DNA of 50,461 nt from an uncultured bacterium (GTDB lineage: Bacteria > Patescibacteriota > Patescibacteriia > Patescibacteriales > SZUA-104): positions 1 to 50,461 of the forward strand of contig CAJVWV010000006.1 of NCBI GenBank assembly GCA_913009695.1, read 5' to 3'. A program made the position numbers and the translations under genes. Every line of letters begins with the position of its first letter. The first letter of the stretch is position 1. This document shows positions 43,141 through 50,461 of the stretch, in pieces. Under the pieces are notes generated by a model that had not been told where the DNA came from, did no database searches, and saw only the letters and a list, made by a program, of their open reading frames with translations.

Positions 43141-43278
43141 ACACTTTTGATTTTAATTAAAAGTGTTTCTTTATAATTTATATGCAAAATATTATAAATT
43201 ATAAAATTTTTTTGATTCTCTATTTGATGCTCATATTTAATTGTTAAGGTCCTTTTTTGGGAACAAACATCTGAAATC

Positions 43279-43305
43279 ATTATAATCCCAAATTTCTGGT
43301 TCCAA
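43279..43305 (-). promoter_or_regulatory. Possible 23S rRNA promoter
   Basis: Minus-strand TATAAT at 43279-43284 and TTGGAA at 43300-43305, spacing 15. It lies between the PilT-side terminator and 23S, consistent with 23S-5S being its own transcription unit. Confidence 0.5.
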
Positions 43306-43330
43306 ACTTATTTAATTTTATATAATTTAA

Positions 43331-43359
43331 GCAAACAAAAAACCGCTTTTAAGCGGTTT
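43331..43359 (-). terminator. Rho-independent terminator
   Basis: Minus-strand AAACCGCTTAAAAGCGGTTT followed by TTTTGTTTGC. It separates the pilT unit from the rRNA unit. Confidence 0.88.
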
Positions 43360-43563
43360 AAAACACTTAAGATTAGCTAGTGCATTAACCGCCTTTTGTA
43401 TTAGTTAACAAATTAGTTTTCATCATATGTTTTTATATAAATATATAGTATTTATACTATGTATATTATACATTATTTCAGAATAGTGTCAAGCAATAGA
43501 TATTCACATCTTACTAAACTATAATACTTTATAAAATTTATTTAATATTAGCTAAATACAATC

Positions 43564-44616
43564 TTAAATTATCCTAAATTTATCCAATAATTCCGGATTC
43601 ATCATTTGTGCCTGGGCAACTTCTTTACTTACTAATCCTTCTTTAAATAATCTTTTTAAATCCTGATCCATGCTGACCATGCCGTCTCTGGCGCTTGTTT
43701 CAATAACGTTCCTTATTTGCGCTACTTTATTTTCTCGAATTAAGTTAGAAACAGCGGAATTGTTTATCATTGTTTCGCGAGCCGCGGATCTTCCTCCCTT
43801 AACCCTTGGCAATAAACGCTGAGAAATAACGCTTGCTAAAGTCATTGATAACTGCATTCTAACTTGATTCTGCTGATAAGGCGGAAAAGCGTCAATAATA
43901 CGGTCAATAGTCTGCGCCGCGCTATAAGTATGAAGTGTAGCGAACACCAAATGCCCAGTCTCGGCGAGAGTAATGGTAGTAGCGATTGTTTCCAGGTCGC
44001 GCATCTCGCCGACCATTATTACATTAGGATCCTGCCTTAAGGCGTGTTTTAGCCCGTTCTCAAATGTAAGCATGTCGCTTCCCAGCTGGCGCTGCATAAT
44101 AATGCTTTTGTCCGGCTTAAAAATATATTCAATCGGATCCTCTAAAGTTATAATGTTGCACCGGCGGTTACTATTTATATAATTAACCATTGCGGCCAAA
44201 GTCGTTGACTTGCCGCATCCGGTCGGACCGGTAACTAATATAAGTCCCTGCTTTAAATCAAGCAAGCTATTTACGATATCCGGCATTTGCAAATCTTCTA
44301 ACGTCGGCATTTCTTCGCTGATAACGCGAGCGACCATTCCCATGTTATTTCTTTCAAAGTGCAGGTTAACCCTAAATCTTGATCCGCTATCTTCAAAACT
44401 AATATCAAGTTCGCGGGTTGAAATAAATTTTTCCTTTTGTTCATTTGTTAGTATTGATAAAATACCTTGTTCCATTTCTTTGTTGCTTGTCTCCTTTTCA
44501 TTTTTAATTTCAATCAACCCTCCATCAATTCTAAGTATGGGCGGCAAATCAACCACTAAATGCAGGTCAGAAGCTTTTTGTTTTACGGCAATTTGTAATA
44601 ATTTTTTTATATCCAT
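43564..44616 (-). CDS. pilT: Type IV pilus retraction ATPase PilT
   Basis: 350 residues, the usual PilT size. Walker A is GPTGCGKST (about 130-138). The Asp box is NIITLEDPIEYIF, Walker B is QDPNVIMVGEMRDLETI, and the His box is LVFATLHTYSAAQTIDRIID. The N-terminal PAS-like domain begins MDIKKLLQIAVKQKASDLHL. The AIRNLIRE-like retraction motif appears as SNLIREN near residue 300. PilT depolymerises type IV pili and powers twitching, DNA uptake or surface attachment. No other pilus gene is nearby. It is the last gene before the terminator at 43331-43359. Confidence 0.95.
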   Translation of the reverse strand: MDIKKLLQIAVKQKASDLHLVVDLPPILRIDGGLIEIKNEKETSNKEMEQGILSILTNEQKEKFISTRELDISFEDSGSRFRVNLHFERNNMGMVARVISEEMPTLEDLQMPDIVNSLLDLKQGLILVTGPTGCGKSTTLAAMVNYINSNRRCNIITLEDPIEYIFKPDKSIIMQRQLGSDMLTFENGLKHALRQDPNVIMVGEMRDLETIATTITLAETGHLVFATLHTYSAAQTIDRIIDAFPPYQQNQVRMQLSMTLASVISQRLLPRVKGGRSAARETMINNSAVSNLIRENKVAQIRNVIETSARDGMVSMDQDLKRLFKEGLVSKEVAQAQMMNPELLDKFRII

Positions 44617-44621
44617 GAAGT

Positions 44622-44715
44622 TGAATTACGAATTAAGAATTAAGAATTAAGAATATTTTTTAAATAGGCTGCTGTAATTATATTCCTAACTCTAAATTCT
44701 AAATTCTCAATTCTA
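44622..44715. repeat. Heptamer arrays (TAAGAAT and TAAATTC units)
   Basis: ACGAATTAAGAATTAAGAAT on one side and TCTAAATTCTAAATTCTCAA on the other, partly complementary, fill the rnc-pilT gap. Confidence 0.85.
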
Positions 44716-44723
44716 AACTCCCC

Positions 44724-45416
44724 TCACCATCCTTTCTTTTTAATCCCTTTGCTGGCCGCTTCAACTTGGGCTTCTTGTTTTGATGCTCCTTTCCCCTTGG
44801 CTACTATTTCACTGCCAACATAAAGGCCAATTTCAAAAATTTTATTGTGATCCGGCCCAGATTCTTTTAATACTTTATAATGCGGAGTAACGCCCAACAC
44901 TTCTTGCGCTTTTTCCTGAAATTTTGATTTTGGATCTAAGTATAATTTATTAGACAATATATAATCCAGCTTAGATAACATATTTTTTTTAATAAATTTT
45001 TTGGCAGCCCTAACCCCCTGATCTAAATAAATAGCGCCGATTAACGCCTCAACAGCATTCGCCAATATATATTGCCTTGCCTTTGAGTTTTTGTCTTTTG
45101 CCTCCCCCCTAGAGAGATATAAAAAATCTTCTAATTTTAAATCATTTGATACTTCTGCCAGCATTTTTGAATTAACTAAACTCGCGCGCCAATTAGTTAA
45201 ATCGCCTTCAGGTGTAGTCGGAAAATTATTAAACAAATATTCGGTTACAACAATCTCCAATACGGCATCTCCTAAAAATTCTAATCTTTCGTTATGCGGA
45301 AGCTTAAAGTCAGGATGCTCGTTTAAATAAGACCGATGCACCATTGATTGCCTGGCTAAGTCTTTATTTTTAAATTTAGTGTCAATAATCTTCTCAAGCT
45401 TAGAAAAATCTTTCAT
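44724..45416 (-). CDS. rnc: Ribonuclease III
   Basis: 230 residues from the Met preceding KDFSKLEKI. The signature NERLEFLGDAVLEIVVTEYL (about 43-62) holds catalytic Glu and Asp. ANAVEALIGAIYLDQG (about 115-130) holds the second acidic pair. The C-terminal dsRNA-binding domain ends SKQEAQVEAASKGI. It cleaves double-stranded RNA in rRNA processing. The 23S insertions and long spacer hairpins in this window are plausible substrates. It lies between nusB and pilT with heptamer-filled gaps on both sides. Confidence 0.95.
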   Translation of the reverse strand: MKDFSKLEKIIDTKFKNKDLARQSMVHRSYLNEHPDFKLPHNERLEFLGDAVLEIVVTEYLFNNFPTTPEGDLTNWRASLVNSKMLAEVSNDLKLEDFLYLSRGEAKDKNSKARQYILANAVEALIGAIYLDQGVRAAKKFIKKNMLSKLDYILSNKLYLDPKSKFQEKAQEVLGVTPHYKVLKESGPDHNKIFEIGLYVGSEIVAKGKGASKQEAQVEAASKGIKKKGW

Positions 45417-45485
45417 GATAGTAAACAATAAACGGTAAACAGAATATAGAATATATTCTATGCTCTCTTCACGGCTTACATTCTT

Positions 45486-45577
45486 AATTTCTAATTTTCA
45501 ATTTCTAATTTTCAAACAAGTAATAATTAATAATTTAAAAATTGAAAATTGTTTGAAAATTGAAAATTGAAAATTTA
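45486..45577. repeat. Heptamer arrays (CAATTTC/CAATTTT), inverted
   Basis: TTTCAATTTCTAATTTTCAA and TTGAAAATTGAAAATTGAAA face each other around an A+T-rich centre in the nusB-rnc gap, forming a long imperfect hairpin. Confidence 0.88.
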
Positions 45578-45582
45578 TTTTT

Positions 45583-46038
45583 TTAATCTTTTTTTCTCGC
45601 CCCACTCTCCTTCCTCTCATCAATATCTTTGTTGGCGGCATAAATTGCCCCCAATACACCATTTACAAATTTACCGGACGATACTCCGCCAAATGCTTTG
45701 GCAATTTCAATCGCTTCATTAATCGCCACCCTGGCCGGAATTTTATTATCAAAAATAAGTTCATAAACGCCAATTCGTAAAATATTACGATCAACAATAG
45801 TAATCTGGTCTAACGGCCATTCAGTCGCGTATTTAATAATATATTTATCAATTTCCACTAAATGCTTCTTAACTCCATTAATTACGTCCGCGACAAATCC
45901 GTTGTCGTCAAAACTTGGAGCAAAATTAGAAAACACTTCTTTTATAAGTTTACCAAAGTCCTTTTGTTTTTTATCATTAAAATCCCACAAAAACAAGGTT
46001 TGCATTGCTAATGTACGAGCTAAATGCCTGTTAGACAT
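45583..46038 (-). CDS. nusB: Transcription antitermination factor NusB
   Basis: 151 residues. NRHLARTLAMQTLFLWDFND at the N-terminus, IVDRNILRIGVYELIFDNKI (about 90-109) and ARVAINEAIEIAKAFGGVSS (about 112-131) are the conserved NusB helices, ending GKFVNGVLGAIY. NusB with NusE (S10) binds boxA and supports rRNA transcription antitermination. It is encoded downstream of rpmF and upstream of rnc, a sensible ribosome-biogenesis grouping. Confidence 0.95.
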   Translation of the reverse strand: MSNRHLARTLAMQTLFLWDFNDKKQKDFGKLIKEVFSNFAPSFDDNGFVADVINGVKKHLVEIDKYIIKYATEWPLDQITIVDRNILRIGVYELIFDNKIPARVAINEAIEIAKAFGGVSSGKFVNGVLGAIYAANKDIDERKESGARKKD

Positions 46039-46040
46039 GT

Positions 46041-46077
46041 TTTAGGGATTAGGGATTAGGGATTAGGGATTAGGGCG
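46041..46077. repeat. Heptamer array (TTAGGGA unit)
   Basis: Five tandem units in the rpmF-nusB gap, directly upstream of nusB. Confidence 0.95.
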
Positions 46078-46112
46078 TTAATGCCCTATACCCGAAACGC
46101 TATACCCTAAAA

Positions 46113-46313
46113 TTATTTCTTTTCTTTCTTTGATTTACTTTTTATTTTAATTGCTTCCTTGCCTTTATATGCTCCACAAAAAGTACACGCTTTATGAGGC
46201 TGTACTGCTTTACCGCATTTAGAGCATTTATTTAATTTAGTCTTTTTTAAAGCCTGATGAGATCTTCCCATTCTTGCTTTTCTTGATGTTTTTCTTCGAG
46301 CTGGTACTGACAT
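46113..46313 (-). CDS. rpmF: 50S ribosomal protein L32
   Basis: 66 residues. MSVPARRKTSRKARMGRSHQ is the conserved L32 N-terminus, and KCSKCGKAVQPHKACTFCGA carries the four-cysteine zinc site (C-x2-C...C-x2-C). The C-terminal tail is Lys-rich. It is probably the first gene of rpmF-nusB-rnc-pilT, with a promoter at 46371-46400. Confidence 0.97.
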   Translation of the reverse strand: MSVPARRKTSRKARMGRSHQALKKTKLNKCSKCGKAVQPHKACTFCGAYKGKEAIKIKSKSKKEKK

Positions 46314-46370
46314 AGTTTAAATTGCGAGTTTCGAATGACGAATTTCAAATTATGAATTATGAATAATTTT

Positions 46371-46422
46371 ATTATACATCAAAAATATTCACTTGGTCAA
46401 GTGTGGAATTGTTTGGTATAAT
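46371..46422. promoter_or_regulatory. Overlapping divergent promoters
   Basis: Minus strand: TTGACC (46395-46400), 18 bases, TATAAT (46371-46376), toward rpmF. Plus strand: TTGGTC (46393-46398), 18 bases, TATAAT (46417-46422), toward the membrane-protein gene at 46546. The two -35 boxes overlap within the near-palindrome ACTTGGTCAAGT. Confidence 0.75.
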
Positions 46423-46545
46423 AAAATTACAAATCACGGATTTACGAATAAATTTTCGTAAATTTGTATATAAATTTGTCCCGCCACTTTAAATTATTTC
46501 ATAGTGGGCGGGATCCCGCTATAAGCGGTGATAATTCGTAGACTT

Positions 46546-48153
46546 ATGAAAAAAATTAAATTTTTACATGTTGTTTGGGCATTATTTTATATAACTATAT
46601 TTTTTATTTTATTAAATAATTCATATAGCTATTTAGATCCCGACCTAGGTTGGCATTTAAAAGTCGGAGAGCAAATATTGGCTGAAAAATCTATACCAAA
46701 TGCTGAACTTTATAATTATACCCTTGAGGGGCGCGCGTGGGTTGATCATGAATGGCTGATTAATGGGGCAACTTATTGGATTTATCATAATCTTGGTTAT
46801 CTTGCGTTAAATATTTTTTTCGCGTCAATAATCGTTGTCTCACTCATTATTATAAATTTATTAATCCAAAAATATATTTTGGAGGAAAAAAACGGCCTTA
46901 TTTTTATAATTTTTTTTCAAACCATAGGAGTAATCGCCAGCCTGCCGCATTTCGGAATAAGGATGCAAGAAATAACTATATTAAATTTAACGCTTCTTTT
47001 TTCAATAATTTATCATTACAATAAAAATCAGAACGCTAAAATACTTTTTTTTCTTTTTCCTTTGTTTGCCTTTTGGGCGTCAGTACACGCGGGATTTTTA
47101 ATTGGCCTATTCATTTTATTTATCTGGTTTTTTATTAAATTATTTGAAAATTTATTATCCAGATATAAATATTTTCAAATCATTGATTATAAAAATAAAT
47201 TAACAATAAAACAAATTACAATTATTCTGCCATTTTTCTTTGGCGCGATAATCTCCACTCTTATTACGCCATACGGCCTAAGGCTTTATCAATTTTTAAG
47301 CGACTATCAAAATACAATTTATTTAAAAATCTTAAGAGAATGGCAACCGTTTTATTATTTGCCAATACAATACTGGCAGCTGCTATACGTTGGCGTAGTT
47401 ATGTCAATAATTATACTTGTGCTTGTTTACGCTACGGCGAAAAAGAATGATTGGAAAATTAATCTTTGGGATATTTCTATTTCTCTTATTTTTTTATTTT
47501 TAGCGTTAAAGTCTAGGCGGCATTTCCCGCTCCTTTTTATTATTTCATTCCCATTACTAATTTATTTTTTTACAAATTTTTTTAAAATGCCAATTGACAG
47601 CTTCATTAATAAAAAACTTCCTAAAGAGTATTTCATAATTAAGCCTTATATAATGATAGCTATGCTGTTAATTATCGCGGCCAAGCTGATAGGCGCTAAT
47701 TATATTACTGATCCTTTTATTTCTACTAATAAATTCCCGCGTGATGCCATAGAATTTCTTAAACAGAATCCGGAATTTAACAATTTAAAATTATTTAACA
47801 AATACGGCTGGGGAGGGTATTTGATTTGGATGCTTCCCGAAAAAAAATTATTTATTGACGGACGGCTTTCGCAATTTCCGTATGCGGAGCACACTTTACT
47901 GGAAGAATATCTTGAATTTTTTCAAGAAAAAAAGGTTGAAAAAAAAATTAAAGATCATAATATTAAATTAGTATTAATACCTCAAAAAGAAAATTATTAT
48001 AAATTAAATTGGTTTGAAAAACATTTTTTATTATTAAACGAAGAGAATATAAATAAATCAGAAAATTATCTTAAAAAATATTTAAATAACTCGCTTGAAT
48101 GGGCAATCGCGTACAGCGATGATGTTAGCAGTATTTATGTTAAAAACAAATAA
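46546..48153 (+). CDS. GT-C-like polytopic membrane protein
   Basis: About 535 residues from the ATG preceding KKIKFLHVV; a GTG 18 bases upstream lies in repeat DNA. About eleven membrane helices. The first outside loop reads YLDPDLGWHLKVGEQILAEK, then NYTLEGRAWVDHEWL, a pattern shared by a family of putative GT-C glycosyltransferases in which an early-loop Asp is catalytic. The C-terminal soluble part (about 410-535) contains WGGYLIWMLPEKKLFIDGRL. It may transfer sugars from lipid-linked donors to surface glycans or proteins; the acceptor is unknown. A GT2 gene follows, giving the usual donor-maker and transferase pair. Confidence 0.75.
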   Translation: MKKIKFLHVVWALFYITIFFILLNNSYSYLDPDLGWHLKVGEQILAEKSIPNAELYNYTLEGRAWVDHEWLINGATYWIYHNLGYLALNIFFASIIVVSLIIINLLIQKYILEEKNGLIFIIFFQTIGVIASLPHFGIRMQEITILNLTLLFSIIYHYNKNQNAKILFFLFPLFAFWASVHAGFLIGLFILFIWFFIKLFENLLSRYKYFQIIDYKNKLTIKQITIILPFFFGAIISTLITPYGLRLYQFLSDYQNTIYLKILREWQPFYYLPIQYWQLLYVGVVMSIIILVLVYATAKKNDWKINLWDISISLIFLFLALKSRRHFPLLFIISFPLLIYFFTNFFKMPIDSFINKKLPKEYFIIKPYIMIAMLLIIAAKLIGANYITDPFISTNKFPRDAIEFLKQNPEFNNLKLFNKYGWGGYLIWMLPEKKLFIDGRLSQFPYAEHTLLEEYLEFFQEKKVEKKIKDHNIKLVLIPQKENYYKLNWFEKHFLLLNEENINKSENYLKKYLNNSLEWAIAYSDDVSSIYVKNK

Positions 48154-48245
48154 TGATATACTTTGTATTACTTGGATATATTGCCCTATATATCCTTTAT
48201 TATAAAATTTTATTTTAATTACAATCATTCCTGTTTAACTATAGT

Positions 48246-48974
48246 ATGCGTTTATCAATAATAGTTCCCGCGTATAACGAAGAAAAAAATCTATTTAAAA
48301 ATATTAATGGATTTAATAAATATTTGAGCCAACAAAAGTATGATTACGAAATCATAATTGTTAATGACGGCTCAACTGATAATACGTGGCAAATCGCTAG
48401 TGAGCTTGCTAATAAAAATAATAAAATTAAATTAATAAATATTAAAAAAAATAAAGGCAAGGGCGCCGCTGTACGCCAAGGATTACTATCAGCAAGCGGG
48501 GAATACAGGCTCTTTCTTGACGCGGATAACGCTACTTCTATAGACCATATTGAAAAAGTGTGGCCGTATTTTAAAGAGGATTATGATATTGTTATTGGCA
48601 GCCGAAGCCCTAAAGACGCAAAAAACGCGAAACAAGTTTTACCCCAGCCAATCTGGAAAAAATTTTTAGGCATATGCGGAAATTATATCATCCGCCTGCT
48701 CGCCATTAAAGGCATATATGACACACAATGCGGATTTAAAGCTTTTACAAAAAGGGCGGTTAAAAAAATAATTCCAAAAACTACAATTAATCGCTGGGGG
48801 TTTGATGTTGAAATATTAGCCCTAGCTCAACACATGAATTATAAAATAGCGATAATCCCCGTAAGCTGGATTAATTCAGAAGAAAGTCGAGTTGGCATTA
48901 AAGGATATTTTTCAACATTAAAAGAAATTATTAAAATAAAACTAAATTTAATTAATAAAAAATATAAAAAATAA
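48246..48974 (+). CDS. GT2 glycosyltransferase, dolichyl-phosphate-sugar synthase-like
   Basis: 242 residues. GT-A fold: MRLSIIVPAYNEEKNLFKNI, YEIIIVNDGSTDNTWQIASE, and LFLDADNATSIDHIEKVW with the DxD-type Asp-Ala-Asp. IVIGSRSPKDAK and YDTQCGFKAFTKRA follow, typical of ALG5/DPM1-like enzymes that load a sugar on a polyprenyl phosphate. No C-terminal membrane helices, so it is a peripheral or soluble form. It is encoded 92 bases after the GT-C-like gene and 3 bases before the small membrane-protein gene. Confidence 0.9.
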   Translation: MRLSIIVPAYNEEKNLFKNINGFNKYLSQQKYDYEIIIVNDGSTDNTWQIASELANKNNKIKLINIKKNKGKGAAVRQGLLSASGEYRLFLDADNATSIDHIEKVWPYFKEDYDIVIGSRSPKDAKNAKQVLPQPIWKKFLGICGNYIIRLLAIKGIYDTQCGFKAFTKRAVKKIIPKTTINRWGFDVEILALAQHMNYKIAIIPVSWINSEESRVGIKGYFSTLKEIIKIKLNLINKKYKK

Positions 48975-48977
48975 CTT

Positions 48978-49196
48978 ATGAATATAATATTTAATGCAAT
49001 TTTATTAACTCTTGTTTTTGTTATTACTTCCAGGGAAGTATCCGCGTACCTTGATCCCGGCACCGGCAGTTTTATTTTCCAGCTTATAGTTGGCGCTTTA
49101 TTGGGGGGAATTTTCACGATAAAAATTTACTTTAAAAAAATAAAATTATTTTTTGTTAAACTTTTTACTAAAAAAAACAATGACCAGCGAAAATAG
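48978..49196 (+). CDS. Small membrane protein
   Basis: 72 residues. An N-terminal helix or signal peptide (IIFNAILLTLVFVITS), then AYLDPGTGSFIFQLIVGALL, a motif I recall in small hypothetical proteins next to polysaccharide methyltransferases. A second helix and a basic tail follow. Its stop overlaps the methyltransferase start by 17 bases, so the two are translationally linked. Function unknown. Confidence 0.7.
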   Translation: MNIIFNAILLTLVFVITSREVSAYLDPGTGSFIFQLIVGALLGGIFTIKIYFKKIKLFFVKLFTKKNNDQRK

Positions 49197-50366
49197 CAAC
49201 AATGCAATATCAGGTTCATTTAGAGATCCGAGCGGTTTTATGTTTCTGCGCGATGGCCGGCTCTATCGCCAGATAAATAATGTTTATAAAAATGACTATG
49301 GCTATTTAATTAACTCCGGACTCTATAAGGCATTAATCAAAAAAAACTTAATTATTCCCCATGCTGAAGTCTCACTGAAAAACCATGAATCTAATAATTA
49401 TTACAAAATAATTAAACCGAAAAAAGTAAATTTCATTTCCTATCCTTACGAATGGTGTTTTAGCCAGCTAAAAGATGCCGCCCTTACTACTTTAAAAATT
49501 CAAAAAATCGCGCTTGAATTTGGGATGGTTTTAAAGGACTCAAGCGCTTTTAATATTCAATTCCATAACGGAAAACCAATATTGATAGATACTTTATCTT
49601 TTGAAAAATATACCGAGGGGCGACCATGGACAGCGTATAAACAATTTTGCCAGCATTTTTTAGGGCCCTTAGCATTAATGGCCCATACGGACATTCGTCT
49701 TAATCAATTATTCCGTATTTTTTTAGACGGTCCGCCGCTAGATTTTGTTAGTAAACTTTTGCCTAATTACACCCGCTTAAAATTATCTCTTTTAACGCAC
49801 ATACATCTTCATGCTAAAACCCAAAACCATTTCGCGGATAAATCCGTCAAAAAAACTACCCATCAAATGAGTAAGCGCTCTTTTTTCGCTTTAATTGATA
49901 ATCTAGAATCCGCCACTGGAAAAATTAAATGGAATAATAAAAATACTGAATGGGGAGAATATTATTCAATCACAAATTATTTCAAGGATTCCTTTAAAAA
50001 TAAAAAAGAAATTGTAGACGAATTTATTGAAGAAATTAAACCTAAGAAAGTTTGGGATATTGGAGCCAATACCGGCGTATTTAGCCGCATCGCCGCGAAC
50101 AAGGGGATTAAAACCATTTCTTTTGATATTGATTTAACGGCAGTTGAAAAAAACTATCTTCTTAGCAAAAAAAATAATGAAAAAAATATATTGCCATTGT
50201 TCCTGGATTTAACAAATCCCAGCCCGGCCATAGGATGGAAGAATCAAGAAAGAATATCTTTTATAGAAAGAGGTCCGGCTGACTTGGTAATAGCGCTCGC
50301 GCTTATACACCACTTAGCCATATCTAATAATCTGCCCCTAAATAATATAGCGGATTATTTTAGTAA
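49180..50366 (+). CDS. SAM-dependent methyltransferase, 3' truncated
   Basis: About 395 real residues from the ATG preceding TSENSNNAIS; a frame starting 27 bases upstream lies inside the small membrane-protein gene. The N-terminal half (SGSFRDPSGFMFLRDGRLYR, YEWCFSQLKDAALTTLKIQK) resembles proteins annotated as nodulation protein NoeA-related methyltransferases. The Rossmann motif I is VWDIGANTGVFSRIAANKGI (about 288-307), followed by ISFDIDLTAVEKNYL. The gene runs into adapter at 50367, so the final residues in any translation past DYFSK are artefact. It probably modifies a surface glycan with the upstream glycosyltransferases. Confidence 0.82.
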
Positions 50367-50461
50367 AGATCGGAAGAGCACACGTCTGAACTCCAGTCAC
50401 ACTGATATATCTCGTATGCCGTCTTCTGCTTGAAAAAAAAAAAAAAAAAATAATTACAAAA
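50367..50461. other. Illumina adapter read-through (artefact)
   Basis: 50367-50400 is the TruSeq adapter, 50401-50408 the index ACTGATAT (reverse complement of the left-end index), 50409-50432 the P7 end, then 18 A residues and noise. The biological sequence stops at 50366. Confidence 0.98.

Overview
The window is one metagenome-style contig of an A+T-rich, small-genome bacterium, most likely a member of the Candidatus Patescibacteria (CPR). This placement is an inference. It rests on compact translation and cell-envelope genes with very few Shine-Dalgarno sites, a 23S rRNA carrying insertions, a recombinase whose 3' end lies antisense to a tRNA, and heavy loading with tiny palindromes and tandem repeats. 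No 16S rRNA is present to confirm it. Both contig ends are Illumina TruSeq adapter with the same index, so the terminal 102 and 95 bases and the protein tails read from them are artefacts.

Layout. 0.1-4.1 kb: a damaged restriction-modification cassette, then a serine recombinase boxed by long inverted repeats, its 3' end antisense to tRNA-Ser(CGA). 4.1-9.6 kb, minus strand: rRNA pseudouridine synthase, two EamA-type transporters, an O-antigen ligase-like protein and a GH1 glycosidase. 9.7-10.3 kb, plus strand: a T-box leader in front of a 42-residue zinc-knuckle gene. 10.3-22.4 kb, mostly minus: Gly-, Arg-, Tyr- and Val-tRNA synthetases, a DUF389 membrane protein and an MscS channel, interrupted by a decayed RAYT transposase between two REP-like repeats and by an IS110-family element. 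22.5-31.7 kb, mostly plus: a small Cys-rich protein, a DHH phosphoesterase, tRNA-Val, tRNA-Ile(UAU) and broken tRNA copies, an accessory island (HTH/DUF6804-like protein, BRO/DinD-like antirepressor, membrane proteins, WYL-like fragment), Hsp20, a DUF3006 protein and a VanW protein. 31.8-32.7 kb: a candidate structured small RNA, a very A+T-rich gap and a lysine-rich histone-like protein. 32.8-46.3 kb, minus: metallo-hydrolase, endonuclease Q-like PHP protein, nucleotidyltransferase, HAD, YvcK-like protein, GNAT, GlmS, 5S and 23S rRNA, PilT, RNase III, NusB and L32. 46.5-50.4 kb, plus: a GT-C-like membrane protein, GT2 glycosyltransferase, small membrane protein and SAM methyltransferase, cut by the contig end.

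The dominant theme is invasion by tiny repeats. Several palindrome families sit in-frame inside essential proteins (ArgRS, ValRS, GlmS), in tRNA-gene copies, in the 23S rRNA and between genes. Separately, tandem arrays with a period of seven bases but different unit sequences occur in most intergenic gaps, in three proteins (as a NYELRIT-type peptide) and in helix 25 of the 23S rRNA. The most testable candidates for new biology are the tail-switching recombinase cassette, the T-box-controlled zinc-knuckle peptide, the IS110 guide-RNA region, the promoter-to-terminator small RNA at 31.8-32.0 kb, and the two repeat systems.
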